DNA of 15,271 nt from an uncultured Clostridium sp. (GTDB lineage Bacteria; Bacillota; Clostridia; Clostridiales; Clostridiaceae): the NCBI GenBank assembly GCA_900543325.1, contig UQQU01000075.1, forward strand, positions 1-15,271, written 5' to 3'. Both the position numbers and the translations under genes were made by a program. The notes beneath the pieces were generated by a model. That model searched no databases, was not told the origin of the DNA, and was given only the letters and a program-made list of their open reading frames with translations. The first letter of the stretch is position 1, and each line of letters begins with the position of its first letter. Shown in pieces: positions 15,233 through 15,271 of this stretch.

Positions 15233-15271
15233 CCTTCTTAATCCTATCATTAATTTCATCCTTATCAGTGG
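15195..15271 (-). CDS. FAD-dependent oxidoreductase (GidA/TrmFO-like), C-terminal end, partial (copy C)
   Basis: The last 25 codons of a gene entering from the right: TDKDEINDRIKKVNLDNIFEQKLV and a stop at 15195-15197. It is identified by comparison with copy A, whose longer sequence shows the GidA/TrmFO-type C-terminal FAD-binding segment. No stop interrupts it here, and it has its own terminator, so it is probably the functional chromosomal copy. The biochemical role is not determinable from this piece; TrmFO proper methylates tRNA U54, but this relative may do something else. Confidence 0.65.
   Translation of the reverse strand, partial: TDKDEINDRIKKVNLDNIFEQKLV

Overview
The window is very AT-rich (roughly a quarter G+C by eye). 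It has short intergenic gaps, AAA/ATA-rich codon use, strong GGAGG-type ribosome binding sites and a low-GC-type lipoprotein signal. This fits a Clostridium-like Firmicute; I cannot name the species. Nearly everything is encoded on the minus strand, so the reading order is right to left.

Right edge (15271 down to 14458): the 3' end of an FAD-dependent oxidoreductase gene (GidA/TrmFO-like) enters from outside and ends at its own terminator. About 740 bp without an intact gene follows. It holds a 14-bp tandem repeat, a long AT-rich hairpin, a plus-strand terminator-like hairpin, a near-consensus minus-strand promoter overlaid by a 9-bp palindrome, and a decayed ORF.

Core (14457 down to 3844): six closely packed genes, apparently one operon. 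In order they encode a 226-aa protein with a conserved-looking C-terminal domain, a 383-aa coiled-coil protein, a short Hsp70/DnaK-like ATPase, a UvrD/Rep-type superfamily 1 helicase with an N-terminal Cys cluster, a 1041-aa superfamily 2 helicase resembling DISARM DrmA, and a DUF1998 protein resembling DISARM DrmB. No DNA methyltransferase, no DrmC-type phospholipase D protein and no recognisable nuclease is present. I infer a DISARM-related but Hsp70-coupled anti-phage system.

Left part (3843 down to 1): a scrap of the same oxidoreductase 3' end with its terminator, an IS256-type transposase remnant spliced into a truncated SNF2/HepA-like helicase, a small XRE-type regulator on the plus strand, and a second, larger and diverged 3' fragment of the oxidoreductase gene with its own terminator. 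Beyond these lie a small lipoprotein gene and a DUF1858/DUF438-type gene carrying an in-frame stop, which runs off the left edge.

The layout looks like an accretion hotspot. Three copies of the oxidoreductase 3' end (15195, 3492 and 927) bracket two cargo modules. The innermost 39 bp of the copies flanking the Hsp70/DrmAB operon are identical, as expected for attachment-site duplications or a recombination boundary. The left module (helicase remnant, IS remnant, regulator) looks like a decayed older island; the right module looks intact.
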